DNA of 64,000 nucleotides from Cordilura impudica (GCA_963682025.1 OY821517.1:234337966-234401965); one strand, 5' to 3'. Positions 12,277-22,755 are shown, numbered from the stretch's first letter. The notes: generated from the letters alone by a model not told the origin. Program-made: numbers and translations.

Positions 12277-13235
12277 TTATTTGTGTCCTCTTTCAGATTC
12301 ATAGTTTTGTTTATTTTTTGTTGCATACGCAGGCTTTCTAAGGTGTATCTCTTTTTTTCTATATTTTCTCTGTCTAATATATTTATCAAAGTTAGCTATG
12401 TGACCTGTGTTTATTATATGCTGTGACAATGCTGTTGTATCTTTTGTTATTTCTGTCTTATGTTCGCCCATTCTCGTTGCTAATGATCTCTTTGTTGTAC
12501 CTATGTAAATTTTCTCACAGCTTTGATTGTTATTTCCTTTGCATTGGATTTCGTAAACAACATTACTTTGTTGTTCTTTTGCAATGGGCGCCTTAATTTT
12601 AGAGAATATTGAATTCAGTGTTTTATTTGGTTTGTATGCAAAACATATGTTTTCTGTTCCTATTGTTGCAGGGGGGTAAATTTCTAATTCACAATACAAT
12701 CACAAAAACAGCGTAATATGTGAGCGTAAGATCTTACGCGTAACATGTAAGCATTAAGACAAATCGGTGTGACATGATTGTTTGGTGAAAAAATTATGAT
12801 ATGTAATATTCTTTTTGTCGCTTTTTTCTGCATTTTATTTATTACCAGATGTTTACACATCTCCCCTGTGATCGGACTCACATGATTTTTTCTATCAGTT
12901 AGTCCAGGGACGTATTTTACACTGTAGAATTTTTTATCTTCATTCGAGTTTTTGTTTTAATTGTGGTTGGTGTTATTATATTTAAAATCTTGTTGTATGT
13001 TCTCTATTAATTTATGGATGATTTTCGTAGGAAAGTTGTTATTTTTTAGTGTTTTAATTATTTTATGTATGTTGTTTCTGTGGAATTGTTCATCACTTAT
13101 ACGAAAAACTCTAGATATAAAACTTTTTGCGGTATTAATAATTTGATTTTTTGGCTGAGTTGCATGAAAATTCATCAGCCTGCCAGATGCAGTATCTTTA
13201 GCATACCAATCGGTGAAGTTTAGTGTCTAAATAGG
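12277..13235 (-). pseudogene. Penelope-like element, C-terminal RT region and GIY-YIG endonuclease
   Basis: On the minus strand from 13235: the DWYAKDTASGRLMNF block (near 13220-13170) and a following 72-codon segment (13175-12957) are the region after the RT palm in Penelope-like elements. A FYSVKYVPGLTD block lies near 12935-12900. After an inserted repeat (12671-12891) comes the 140-codon GIY-YIG part with NVVYEIQC, IYIGTTKRSLATRM and EH motifs (12570-12460). An intact copy would encode a reverse transcriptase fused to a GIY-YIG endonuclease. The 5' part is not here: it continues at 28557, on the far side of BEL1. Broken by the insertions and by loss of most of the RT. Confidence 0.88.
12671..12891 (-). 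mobile_element. Short mobile repeat (copy 1), inserted in the Penelope element
   Basis: About 220 bp that separate the VPGLTD and YPPATIG blocks of the Penelope frame. The same ends recur at 58128-58810: ATCATGTGAGTCCGATCACA with GATGTGTAAACATCTGGTAA at one side, and ACGCTGTTTTTGTGATTGTA with TGTGAA at the other. The middle differs between the copies. It has no coding capacity and no clear terminal inverted repeat. Confidence 0.65.
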
Positions 13236-13730
13236 TGTTCAGATCTACATGGGTTAATCATGGTTGTGATTAACAACACGAAAAATGCACAGTCAAACTC
13301 ATAATTAAGTTCAATAACTTAAATACTGTTTGTTGACATAAATATCTAGAATACAATATTGTTATGCTTAATCATTAGTTTTGCTTATATTTACACATTA
13401 ATTTAGTTCAATAAATTAATTTCCGCATTTGCATAAAATCTAGAATAAAAGTCAACGACTTAATTATTGTTATGTTTTAGTCAGTAGTTTTGTTCATATT
13501 TAATTATTACAACATTTATTTTATTGCAATTCTGCGTTTATACTGTATATAAACTGAACAGAAAATAAATCCCTTGTTAGTCATTAAAACAAATTTCTAG
13601 CGTTTTATCTTAACTAAACAACAAGGTCTTTTTCCAGTTCAAGTGCTGGAAGAAGAAATCAACATAGTCTCTATTTAGTAACTATCCAAGTTCATGTGCT
13701 TGGACAGAAAACCTAAAGAGATACCCAACA
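13236..13730 (+). repeat. BEL1 5' LTR
   Basis: TG...CA bounded, 495 bp. Compared with the 3' LTR it has about 99 extra bases between two similar strings, AGTTCAATAACTTAA and AGTTCAATAAATTAA, so the 3' LTR probably lost one repeat plus the spacer. Contains a TATATAAA box near 13546-13553 and an AATAAA near 13565. Confidence 0.93.
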
Positions 13731-13733
13731 TTT

Positions 13734-13751
13734 TGGTGACCCCGATGTGAT
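13734..13751 (+). other. BEL1 primer-binding site (tRNA-Trp type)
   Basis: TGGTGACCCCGATGTGAT lies 3 nt after the LTR. It is complementary to the 3' end of tRNA-Trp apart from one base. BEL2 uses the same site type and the same 3-nt spacing. Confidence 0.8.
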
Positions 13752-13899
13752 TTTTTGAATTTCAAGTTCCCCCCCACCAGTGGTAAGGAGCTTGGAACAC
13801 TCATTAATTCACACGCAACAAGATTTCTCAGCAATATCCGTTGATATCGCCTGTTTAACATCAGCCCTACTCAAGCAGTGAATCAACTTGTCATCCAGA

Positions 13900-15672
13900 A
13901 TGACGACCATAGAGGAGCTCGCAGCCCAGCAAGATGATCTGGCATTGGACTTAAACAGGGCAATATCCACAATCAAAAAGACTCCCAAGGAGAGGAAAAC
14001 ACTGGAGTATTACAAACAAAAGGCCAGCGACCTAGCCATGTTATAGAAAACGTTTGAAAAAACAGACAATATGATCCGAAGATTACCGAACGTTCCCGAG
14101 GATAACTCATATTTCAAAAGTGGTTTATATGAAGATATAGGCCAACGGTATAGCAACATTGTAGATGAAATGGAAGGCTTTATGAAGATTCTAAGGGCAA
14201 CAACATCATTGAATCAACCTAAACATGACCCTTCGTTACCACCTACAATTCAAGCCGACAAATCGGAAATTTCATTACAACCTGCAAAACAAGGGTTAGT
14301 AATGAAACAGCAAACATTCATCGCAACCATCAACAACATGTTGGACAACCTACTGGCGGACAGCACAAGCAGAACCAACATTTATATGGCTGCAAAATTA
14401 AAGCAAATAGAAACCCATTTCAACACTGTGCAACAGTTGCATAATAAAATATGCGCTGAAGACATTGAATATGATTTGGAACGATACTTGGCCACAGAGG
14501 CGTCAATTTGGGATAAGGTAACGCGTGCTCAAGAGATTCAAGAAGGTCTCATATCAACACCCCAAGATTCATCAGTTTATTTGCCAAAGGTAACAGTACA
14601 ACCTTTCAATGGCAAATATCTAAAATGGCAGTCCTTTTACGATATGTTTAATGAAATGATTCACAAGCAGCCAATCCCAGCTATAAAAAAGATGTGGTTC
14701 CTGAAAAACCATGTCAAAGGAAAAGCTCAGAATCTGATCCAGCATTTATCACCAACTGAAGGTAACTACACAACAGCTTGGCAAATGCTACAGGATAGAT
14801 ACAACAATGCCAGAATTCTAACGTTCACATTGTTGGAAAGGTTAACTGGACAGAATAGGTTACCCTCTGATAGCCCGTCTGCATCAGCTATCAAATCACT
14901 CCATGATACAACAAGGGAAACAATGGCAGCACTTAACAATGTGGGTGTAACCACACAAACTTGGGACCTAATTATTACTCATATAATGATCAGCAAATTG
15001 GACAAGGGTACTCACATGCTGTATGAGCAGTCCTTATCACAGCCGAGGGCAATACCGTCACTAGAAGAATTCCTCAAATTCTTGGAAAACAGATTCCAAC
15101 CATTGGAGACAATATCCCAGAAGAGCAAGCAATCTTCAACAAAACCACTACATAAGACATGCTCCACGGCAGCAACAAGGGCATCCGATAATGAAACAAA
15201 ATGCAGTGCTTGCCAAATTAAATATCATCCGTTATATAGATGTCAAGCATTTTAAATCAACCAATCCATAAAAGGTCAAACAATTTATGCATAAATTGCC
15301 TAAAACCAGTGCACTTCGCAAGTAAATGCTCTTCGCAACATTGCACCAAATGTCAGCACAAACATAACACATTGGTGCATAACGATGTAAATAATAATTC
15401 GCATCAAGTCATGAAAACTGTACCAGCTCCATCTACGGTTGCCTCAGTGCAGCGTCAAGGCACCCGGCAGGGATATGTACTTTTGGCAACAGCAAGAGTC
15501 AGAATCCAAGCAAATAGTGGGCAATTCGGCGAGTTCAAGGCCATTTTGGACTCCGGATCGCAAATCAACATCGTGACGGAGAGACTGGTAAACAAACTCA
15601 ACATTAAACCATCAGAAACATCCTTGCGAATCGAAGGGATTGGCAGAAAATCGAAGTACACAACCAAACGTG
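13900..15672 (+). pseudogene. gag: BEL1 gag and protease (broken)
   Basis: The best start is ATG at 13900 (MTTIEELAAQQDDLAL). A TAG at 14044-14046 interrupts the frame, which then stays open to 15255. A frameshift near 15240-15255 moves it into a second frame that runs into the errantivirus at 15673. The gag core has the LPKVTVQPFNGKYLKWQ motif (near 14580) typical of BEL/Pao. The nucleic-acid-binding end has Cys/His knuckles: CSACQIKYHPLYRC before the shift, then CINCLKPVHFASKC and CTKCQHKH. The protease begins with LLATARV and has the active-site string ILDSGSQINIV (near 15545). The frame stops only because the errantivirus begins: the downstream half of the protease region resumes at 22756. 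Confidence 0.9.
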
Positions 15673-16112
15673 AAATAAATACTTAATACAGACAATTAGG
15701 TTTTTAAAAAGAAAACGACTTTATTGTTTAGCTGGAAGAGTTAGACTGATTTTACAAAAGTGATTTTTCTTATCCATAACTTATTGCTAAACTTAATTGT
15801 CATCAATAATTTGTTTATTAACTTTATTGCGGAAGTTACACTTCAGCATTTTTCTTATCCATAACTTATTGCTAAACTTGTCATCAATAATTTGTTTATT
15901 AACTTTATTGCGGAAGTTACACTTCAGCATTAAAATGTTTTTAATTTGTAATTATGATTTCACAACTTTTATTTTCATAAATATGCATTTATTTAATTTG
16001 CCCTATTTTATTTAGGAAGTCGTCGAACTTGTCTGGAGCTGAATCAGCATTTACCTTGTTTACAAGTTCGTCGACTTTATGTATAGTTTTGTTTTTGTCT
16101 AAATATGTAACT
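15673..16112 (-). repeat. Errantivirus 3' LTR
   Basis: 440 bp, reading AGTTACATATTTAG... at its start on the minus strand. It contains an 85-bp internal tandem duplication (units from 15764 and 15849), present in both LTRs. It differs from the other LTR by two substitutions and a 4-bp AATT deletion in the second unit. Confidence 0.94.
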
Positions 16113-16126
16113 ACTCCCCCCTTTAG
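16113..16126 (-). other. Errantivirus polypurine tract
   Basis: Minus-strand TAAAGGGGGGAGT directly abuts the 3' LTR start, the expected plus-strand primer for reverse transcription. Confidence 0.8.
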
Positions 16127-16147
16127 ATAAGAATTCTCCTGAATTCT

Positions 16148-17506
16148 TTAATTTAATTTTATAGTTATATATTTATGTTTAATAAAAATTATATTAATGA
16201 TAATAACTATTACAATTATAATTAATATATTGCAGCTGTATGTTACTTTTTGATGGTAATTTAAATTTTTTATATTTCTTACATTATATTGATGCTCTTT
16301 TTTAATTTGTTCAAATGAAATCTTATGTGTGAAATTTTGAGCTTTGTTTGTATTTTCAATTACTTGTCTTTCTTTTGTGGTTTCTGCAATATTTGAAAAA
16401 TAATAATCGTTTATTTTAATTGAACAGTTGTTGAAATTGATTAAGTAATTTCCATTTAAAATATTTTTTTCATGATTACAAGTTTGGTTTATAGTAGTAT
16501 TTAGTGCATTTTTAATTAAAATTGTATCAACATCTAGTTGTAAAATTTCCAAATCTTTATTTTCTATTAATTGACAATTCTTCTTTATTAAACAATGATT
16601 ACTTAATTTTAAATCTTTCAAGTGTTTGTTTTCTTCAAATTTATAAGTGTTATTTTGAAATTCGAAAATTTGTTCTGTGTTTGAATCTATTTCATTAAAA
16701 TCAATATTTGGTAGTGGTACAATATATCTTAACTTAACTGTTATAAATGTTTTGGGTATTTTTATTCCAAAAATAAGATACGAATTGTTAAAATATCCGG
16801 TTCCAAATTGGATATATTTTAATTTATTATAATCAATTTCATATTTTCTTATTTCGTTACTAGTTAAGATACTTGGATGAACAATACCATATTTTGCAGA
16901 CATTACATTGTCTTGTAAATGTTCTATTTTATTTTTTATTAATTGTATGTTTGTTAATTGTTCCAAATAAACACTTTTATTATCTTCTATTTCTAAAAAT
17001 TTACTTATAGAATTTAATTCTTTTTCTATTTTCTTTCTATCATTTGATATGACATTTTTTAAATGTTCTAAAGTTATGTTAAAATAATCATTAATTGATA
17101 TTTGTTGGTCATTATTTTCTGTAAGTTCGTCTATATTTAGTAAGTGCTTTTGTATATTTTGTCTGTCCTCTTCGTCCATGGTACCAAATAACCATTTTGA
17201 CATGGTTTCAATTCCGTTAATAACTCCACGTCTTTTTCTAGGTTGTCTAGGTATTAAAGTCATTAATTTATTTCTGGCATCTATTAGTTCCAATTCAAGT
17301 AAGTCTTTATTGTTCACTTTCATTAAAATTATGTTGTCTGTTAGTTTGTCCAAAATTTCTTCTATTTCGTTAAGATTAATTATGTGTAAGACTACGTCCG
17401 AATAGTGGCCTATTTCTTGTTCCCGCATATATATGTCCGTATATCCTGTTTGGTCTGTTAATTGTCTTGTAGTTATTATTCCTCTAATTATCGGTACCCA
17501 TATCAA
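16148..17506 (-). CDS. env: Errantivirus envelope glycoprotein
   Basis: A 452-codon uninterrupted frame after pol, with 23 bp of overlap. Residues 90-93 are RKRR, a furin-type cleavage site, followed by a hydrophobic fusion-peptide-like segment (GVINGIETMSKWLFGTMD). This arrangement is known from errantivirus Env and the related baculovirus F proteins. Several Asn-X-Ser/Thr sites lie in the middle. A strongly hydrophobic membrane anchor (LIIIVIVIIINIIFI) spans about residues 427-441, with a short cytoplasmic tail. The frame is open upstream of the ATG and there reads a hydrophobic stretch (WTILLTILIWVP) that looks like the signal peptide. The true N-terminus is therefore probably supplied by splicing. 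It would mediate particle or cell-to-cell entry if expressed. No nonsense or frameshift damage is visible. Confidence 0.9.
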   Translation of the reverse strand: MIWVPIIRGIITTRQLTDQTGYTDIYMREQEIGHYSDVVLHIINLNEIEEILDKLTDNIILMKVNNKDLLELELIDARNKLMTLIPRQPRKRRGVINGIETMSKWLFGTMDEEDRQNIQKHLLNIDELTENNDQQISINDYFNITLEHLKNVISNDRKKIEKELNSISKFLEIEDNKSVYLEQLTNIQLIKNKIEHLQDNVMSAKYGIVHPSILTSNEIRKYEIDYNKLKYIQFGTGYFNNSYLIFGIKIPKTFITVKLRYIVPLPNIDFNEIDSNTEQIFEFQNNTYKFEENKHLKDLKLSNHCLIKKNCQLIENKDLEILQLDVDTILIKNALNTTINQTCNHEKNILNGNYLINFNNCSIKINDYYFSNIAETTKERQVIENTNKAQNFTHKISFEQIKKEHQYNVRNIKNLNYHQKVTYSCNILIIIVIVIIINIIFIKHKYITIKLN

Positions 17507-20500
17507 TATCGTCAGCAGTATTGTCCAAGTCTGAAAATTTTAAAGATCGTTTGATATTACAATGATGTATTCTGTCTAACTTTGATTTTCTGTATCTAGG
17601 TTGTTCCTTATGTCTAACAGCTTTATAGTTTTTAACAAATCCTCCTTTTCTGTTTTCCGTATAGTCCTCCGTATGTTTGTTCAATCTGTTTATTATTTTT
17701 TTCTTGTTTTCTACTAAATTCTTTCTAATTATGTTATTGTCAATTTTTCCCAAATGGACTTCACTAGGTGTATACTTAATGCTCGAATGATAGCGGTCGT
17801 TATAATTTCGAATTGCCCTCTGAATCAATTGTCTCGTCGGAATTTCCTTATCTGTTTTATACAATAACCTGAACTTCTCAGCAATTGTGTTGTGCAAACG
17901 TTCTATGTCAGCGTTACCTGTGTGGCTATTGGGTTTAGTCAAATGTAATTCAATGTTTTCCCTTTTTAAAAATTCTCCTATTCTGACGGCTTTAAATTCG
18001 TTATCTGCCACTATCTTTTCGGGTTTTCCAATTTTAGCAAAATGATCTTCTAACTGTTCGATAATTGTTACGTGATTTCTATCGTTGAGCGGGTAAACTG
18101 CTCCAAATTTTTAAAATTTATCAATTACTGTTAAAAAATGATTTCCTTTCATAACGTAAGTATCTATATGTATAATCTCATTTTTTCTTTTTGGTGTTTC
18201 TGTAATTGAAAATTTCGGTTTGATTGGTCTCCTATCGTACTTCACTTCTTGGCAAATTTCACACTGATTAATTACTATCTGAATCAATTCCATTAGTTTT
18301 GGAAAATATATTTTGTTTTTAATCTGATTATATGTTTCTATTATGCCTGAGTGCATACTTTCCCTAATATGGTAGAGAGATATTTGTCTAATGGCCTCTA
18401 CTTCAGTTTCTATATCTTGTGCCCGCATAGTGCATTTAATAAATTCTATTTGTTTGTCGTTAGAGAACATTTCTATCAACTTTTCTTGAACTGCATTATA
18501 ACTATGTTCGGACAACTCCGAAAATATTCCTATTTTCCCTTTTGTAATATATTTTCTAAATATTTCTCCCATTCTATTAAAATCTGCCTCTGCTATAAAA
18601 ATAGTTCTTTTGCCATGTAAAGTTTTAATTTCTTCAATCTTGTTATTTGTTAATACAATTTGTGTTTTATATTTGTTAACTATTTCCTCTTTTATATAAA
18701 AATGATCCTGCAAATTCTCTTCCGCTGAATGAACTGTTGCCATAGATACATTGTCATCTTCTATATTGTTTATTATGTTAAAATCTGATTCATTATCTCC
18801 TTTATCCTGAAAATTTTTATTGTCGTCTTCCTTTTCCTCATTAACATTTTCTATTCTACTTAAAAAGTCTGCTACTTTGTTCTCCTTTCTCTTTATATAC
18901 TCTATCTCAAAGTCGTATTCTCCTAGTTTCAGTAACCATCTTTGATGTCTTGGAGACATATCTTTTCCTTTATATTTTGAATGCAAGAACTTGATCGGTT
19001 GATGGTCCGTTAGAATTTTAAATTTTCTGCCATAAAGATATGGTCGAAGGTAATTTACACTCCATAATATGGCTAAAAATTCTTTGTCTGTTGCCGAATA
19101 GTTTCTTTCGTGATTATTCAATGTCCTAGATGCAAAACATATTGGATGCCCTTCTTGTGATAAAACAGCGCCAATTGCGTAGTTAGAGGCATCTGTTGTT
19201 AAAGTAAATTTCTTTTCAAAATTCGGATATCTAAGAATAGGATGTGACATAATCAGGGTTTTCAATTTTTCGAATGCTTCTATGTACGTTGGGTCTTTCA
19301 TATTTATTTTTACACCTTTTTTCAAATATTTTGTAATCGGCTGTGCTACTTTAGCGTAGTCCCTAACAAATTTTCTGTAATAACCCGTAAGTCCTAAAAA
19401 ACTTTTTATCTGTCTTTCAGTTTTGGGGATCTCTAACTCTTGAATAACTTTAATCTTTTCCGGATTCGGTTTTAGTCCCTCACATGTTAGAATGTGACCT
19501 AAAAACTGAGTCTCCTTTTTCATAAAATTACATTTATCAATTTGTATTTTCAAATTCGTCTGTTCCAATACGTTAAATATGTCTGTTATAGCCTTCACAT
19601 GTTCTCTTAAAGAAGTACTAAATATGAGAATATCGTCAAGATATACTACGCAAGTTTCATTAATGTAGTCCCGTAATGTCTCGTTCATTAGTCGTTGAAA
19701 GGTCGCCGGTGCGTTTTTTAGTCCAAATGGCATTCGTATGAATTCATAAAGTCCCTGTGGTGTTACAAAAGCTGTTTTTTCCCTATCTTGTTCCTCAATC
19801 AAAATTTGGTGATATCCCTTAGCCAAATCTAGTGTCGTAAAATACTGAGCTCGTCCTAGTTTGTCTAAAATTGAGTCTATATTTGGAAGAGGAAATTTAT
19901 CATCTATTGTCACCTCGTTGAGTTTTCTGTAATCAACTACAATTCTATATTTTTTCTGTCCTGAATTATCTACTTTTTTGGGTACTACTATCAAAGGACT
20001 CGAATACCTAGAACTACTTTTTCTAATTATTCCCTGTCCTTCCATTTCTTTTATTTGTCTTCTAACTTCCTCTTCGTGTTGTGGAGGATATCTATATAAT
20101 TTAGAGTTTATCTGTTCATTAGTTGTCGTCCTTATTTCATGCTTTATGTCCATTGTGCTAGTCAACTGGTCTCCCTCCTTAAAGAATAAATTTTTAAATC
20201 TTCTCAAAATGTTCGTTATTTCCCTACGTTCTTCTTCATTTAAATGTTCTAATTGAATCCTATCCCAATCGAACTCAATTTTCTATAATACGCAAATTTC
20301 AACATTTTTATAAGGATTTTCTAAAAATTTACTAATTTTCCCATTAATAGAAATATATCCATCTATCAAATTTATTATTGTATAAAAACAGTTTAATAGG
20401 TCAGTCCCAATTATAAAATGGTATTTTCGACCTTTAAGTTCAGTAATTTTCCATTTAATTTTTGAATGAAATGGCAAATTAAATTCATTAGGTGCATTAG

Positions 20501-20696
20501 TTAGCGCCTCGTATCTAATTGTATCTTTCCCGGTTATTGTGCTAAAATTAATTGGTTCTTTTAATAAAATTTTTTCAAAATAATTTATATTTCTATCTAT
20601 TAAACTTATTCTTGCTCCCGTATCTATTAATGCAATGTACTTTATTTCATCAATCGTAATTTCTATCGTGGGTAGACAATTCGATGGGGTGTTCAA
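17484..20696 (-). pseudogene. pol: Errantivirus pol: protease, RT, RNase H, integrase, with two in-frame stops
   Basis: A single reading frame with only two interruptions. TAG at 20283-20285 lies between protease and RT, and TAA at 18111-18113 lies within integrase. Protease: ALIDTGARISLID near 20620. RT: first listed Met at 20207, but homologous sequence extends back to the TAG. TTLDLAKGYHQI (residues about 124-135) carries the first catalytic Asp and VVYLDDILIF carries the YLDD box (about 189-192). RNase H: TTDASNYAIGAVLSQ (about 337). Integrase: H-x-H/C-x-x-C zinc region ending CEICQ, then HIDTY, VADNEF and GNADIERLHNTIAE holding the D, D, E residues on both sides of the second stop. The 3' end overlaps env. 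Not functional as it stands unless the stops are read through. Confidence 0.93.
17530..17545 (-). other. Candidate env splice acceptor
   Basis: On the minus strand AAAATTTTCAG ends at 17531 and the exon would begin ACTTGGACAATACTG, in frame with the hydrophobic leader and env. Errantiviruses make env from a spliced subgenomic RNA, so this is where an acceptor is expected. The donor is not identified. Confidence 0.55.
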
Positions 20697-20947
20697 AAAA
20701 ACTGATCCTGGCTTTGTCCGAGTTGACCTACGTTACATTGACATATGTTTGACTCAGAGTGTCCTGCCAATGGACCATTATCCTTCTCCCTACTGTCATC
20801 TTCCATTGACCCGTTTTGGTTTTGCCAAGGTTGATCCAAGCGATATTGGCTGAATTTTTGCCTTGGGTTTCCTACCTGGGCGGATCTTTGGAAATTACCC
20901 CGATTATTAAAGTTATTATAATTTATTTCCACATTATCTACTTCCAT
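20693..20947 (-). CDS. 84-codon frame between gag and pol (duplicated gag tail)
   Basis: The frame starts MEVDNVEINYNNF and contains SAQVGNPRQKFSQYR, nearly the same as FAQVGNPRPNSGQYR at the end of gag. The nucleotide copies lie at about 20810-20900 and 20945-21030. It overlaps gag at its start and pol at its end (a few bases). It is most simply a tandemly duplicated gag 3' end shifted out of frame. Whether it is translated, for instance by frameshifting from gag, cannot be told from sequence. Confidence 0.6.
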   Translation of the reverse strand: MEVDNVEINYNNFNNRGNFQRSAQVGNPRQKFSQYRLDQPWQNQNGSMEDDSREKDNGPLAGHSESNICQCNVGQLGQSQDQFF

Positions 20948-21966
20948 TTGTTCGGTTCGGTCTGCCTAGGTTGATTCCAGCGATATTGGCCGGAATTTGG
21001 CCTAGGGTTTCCCACCTGAGCGAACTTCTGGAAGTTATTCAACATATTATTGTTATTACTGCTATTTTGAAGTCTATAACGTCCCGAGTTATTAAAGTTC
21101 CTGTTATTGTCAAAGTTATAGTTATTGTTGTTAACGTTATTTCTTCTAAAATCATTCCGTTCCAGGTAATTTTGTTGATTGTATCCCTGATTAAAGTTAC
21201 TATTATAATTCGTCCGTTGGTTATAGTTGTTTCTATTCTGTGTCCGATTTTGTCTAAATGCTATGTCCTCTTTAACCCTAAATTTTCTATATTCCGGTCG
21301 AATACAACTATCCTCAAATCTTCTTCTAGTCATTATGTCTATAATATTCCCTAAATCTCGTTCGTCGTAGATTTTGTCTAGTAAAATTCCTTGAGTTATT
21401 TCTTTAGCTGTATTAGCCAGTAAACTATCTATGTTAGTTAAATCAATACAATGGTCACCACGATAGTAAGCAATTAACTCATCTGACTTATATTTAATAT
21501 TTTGTAATTCTAATGCTAATTCACTTACATTATTTACTTTTAAATTATTTATCCTCTTGTAGATATGGTGTGGTTCCGTGTCAGGTCGGTATCTTAGTTT
21601 CAGCACTTTCTTTATTAATTCCCAGTCATCAGGCTGTTGAATATTTATAACGGTGTTCTTTGCTTCGCCTTGGATATTTCTGTAGAATATTGCTTTAACT
21701 GCTTCTTTTTTTGAGTCCTCCCTGTTGATTGTTGATAAAAAGTATTCTGCACTACTTATGAAGGAATTTATGGTTATTTCGTTTGATCCTGTGAATACCG
21801 GTAAGTGGGATACATTTTTAAATATGGAATTTGTGTCCTGGATATTAGGTGGCTGATTTCTTTGGAGTTCTATGTAAGCGTTCCGCAATTGTTCTAATTG
21901 CTGTTCTCTCCTAGCTAATTCCTCTACCAATTCCAATGGGGGTACATGAGCCTCTTCCTGAGCCAT
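20938..21966 (-). CDS. gag: Errantivirus gag
   Basis: 342 codons from MAQEEAHVPP. The N-terminal half is helical with a coiled-coil-like ELARREQQLEQLRNAYIEL. The central region (SHLPVFTGSNEITINSFISSAEYFL) matches the capsid-like region of errantivirus Gag. The C-terminal third is extremely Asn/Arg/Tyr/Gln-rich (residues about 245-330), as expected for the nucleic-acid-binding tail of this group, which lacks Cys knuckles. It stops at TAG, where ATGGAAGTAG also begins the next overlapping frame (20947-20693), an 84-codon frame whose beginning repeats the gag C-terminus. Pol lies in a different frame. Confidence 0.85.
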   Translation of the reverse strand: MAQEEAHVPPLELVEELARREQQLEQLRNAYIELQRNQPPNIQDTNSIFKNVSHLPVFTGSNEITINSFISSAEYFLSTINREDSKKEAVKAIFYRNIQGEAKNTVINIQQPDDWELIKKVLKLRYRPDTEPHHIYKRINNLKVNNVSELALELQNIKYKSDELIAYYRGDHCIDLTNIDSLLANTAKEITQGILLDKIYDERDLGNIIDIMTRRRFEDSCIRPEYRKFRVKEDIAFRQNRTQNRNNYNQRTNYNSNFNQGYNQQNYLERNDFRRNNVNNNNYNFDNNRNFNNSGRYRLQNSSNNNNMLNNFQKFAQVGNPRPNSGQYRWNQPRQTEPNKWK

Positions 21967-22044
21967 TCTTCGTCTTCTTTGGTCAAAGTTTTGTTCTCTT
22001 TGAGTTTTCCTAATTTTGCCTTTTTGTTATTACTATATGTTTTT

Positions 22045-22215
22045 GTGGTGTTAACTCTTCAGTTTTCACTGCACTGCTATAGTTTTTGTTATAATTTTGT
22101 TCTTTTCCCGTGGTGTTAGATCTTTAGCGTTCACTGCACTGGTATAGTTTTTGTTATAATTTTGTTCTTTTCCCGTGGTGTTAGCTCTTTAGCGTTCACT
22201 GCACTGGTATAGTGT
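22045..22215 (-). repeat. 65-bp tandem repeats in the errantivirus leader
   Basis: GTGGTGTTA...TTCACTGCACTG units start at 22045, 22110 and 22175, giving 2.6 copies of 65 bp between the primer site and gag. In the gypsy and Idefix errantiviruses the same position holds an insulator or regulatory repeat array. That role here is inference. Confidence 0.85.
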
Positions 22216-22293
22216 TTATTTTTATTTAAAATGCTTTTGTTATTTATTTTAACAAAACGTACGTTCGTATCACTGGATCCGTTATAAATAACT

Positions 22294-22312
22294 GATCCTA
22301 CCGACTGCGCCA
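22294..22312 (-). other. Errantivirus primer-binding site (tRNA-Ser type)
   Basis: The minus strand reads TGGCGCAGTCGGTAGGATC, overlapping the last T of the 5' LTR. It is complementary to the tRNA-Ser 3' end, as used by the 17.6/297 group. Confidence 0.85.
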
Positions 22313-22755
22313 AATAAATACTTAATACAGACAATTAGGTTTTTAAAAAGAAAACGACTTTATTGTTTAGCTGGAAGAATTAGACTGATTTTACAAAAGT
22401 GATTTTTCTTATCCATAACTTATTGCTAAATTTAATTGTCATCAATAATTTGTTTATTAACTTTATTGCGGAAGTTACACTTCAGCATTTTTCTTATCCA
22501 TAACTTATTGCTAAACTTAATTGTCATCAATAATTTGTTTATTAACTTTATTGCGGAAGTTACACTTCAGCATTAAAATGTTTTTAATTTGTAATTATGA
22601 TTTCACAACTTTTATTTTCATAAATATGCATTTATTTAATTTGCCCTATTTTATTTAGGAAGTCGTCGAACTTGTCTGGAGCTGAATCAGCATTTACCTT
22701 GTTTACAAGTTCGTCGACTTTATGTATAGTTTTGTTTTTGTCTAAATATGTAACT
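22312..22755 (-). repeat. Errantivirus 5' LTR
   Basis: 444 bp, with the same 85-bp internal duplication as the 3' LTR. It ends exactly at the CGTG target duplication (22756-22759), after which BEL1 coding sequence resumes. Confidence 0.94.

Larger units (their letters stand above)
15673..22755 (-). mobile_element. Errantivirus (env-bearing Ty3/Gypsy provirus) inserted in BEL1
   Basis: Bounded by LTRs at 15673-16112 and 22312-22755 and by a perfect 4-bp target duplication CGTG (15669-15672 and 22756-22759). On the minus strand the order is 5' LTR, tRNA-Ser primer site, leader with 65-bp repeats, gag, pol (protease, RT, RNase H, integrase), env, polypurine tract, 3' LTR. The two LTRs differ by two substitutions and one 4-bp indel, so this is the youngest large insertion seen here. 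The tRNA-Ser primer and AGT...-type LTR ends fit the 17.6/297/tom branch of errantiviruses. Two in-frame stops in pol make this copy non-autonomous. Confidence 0.94.
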
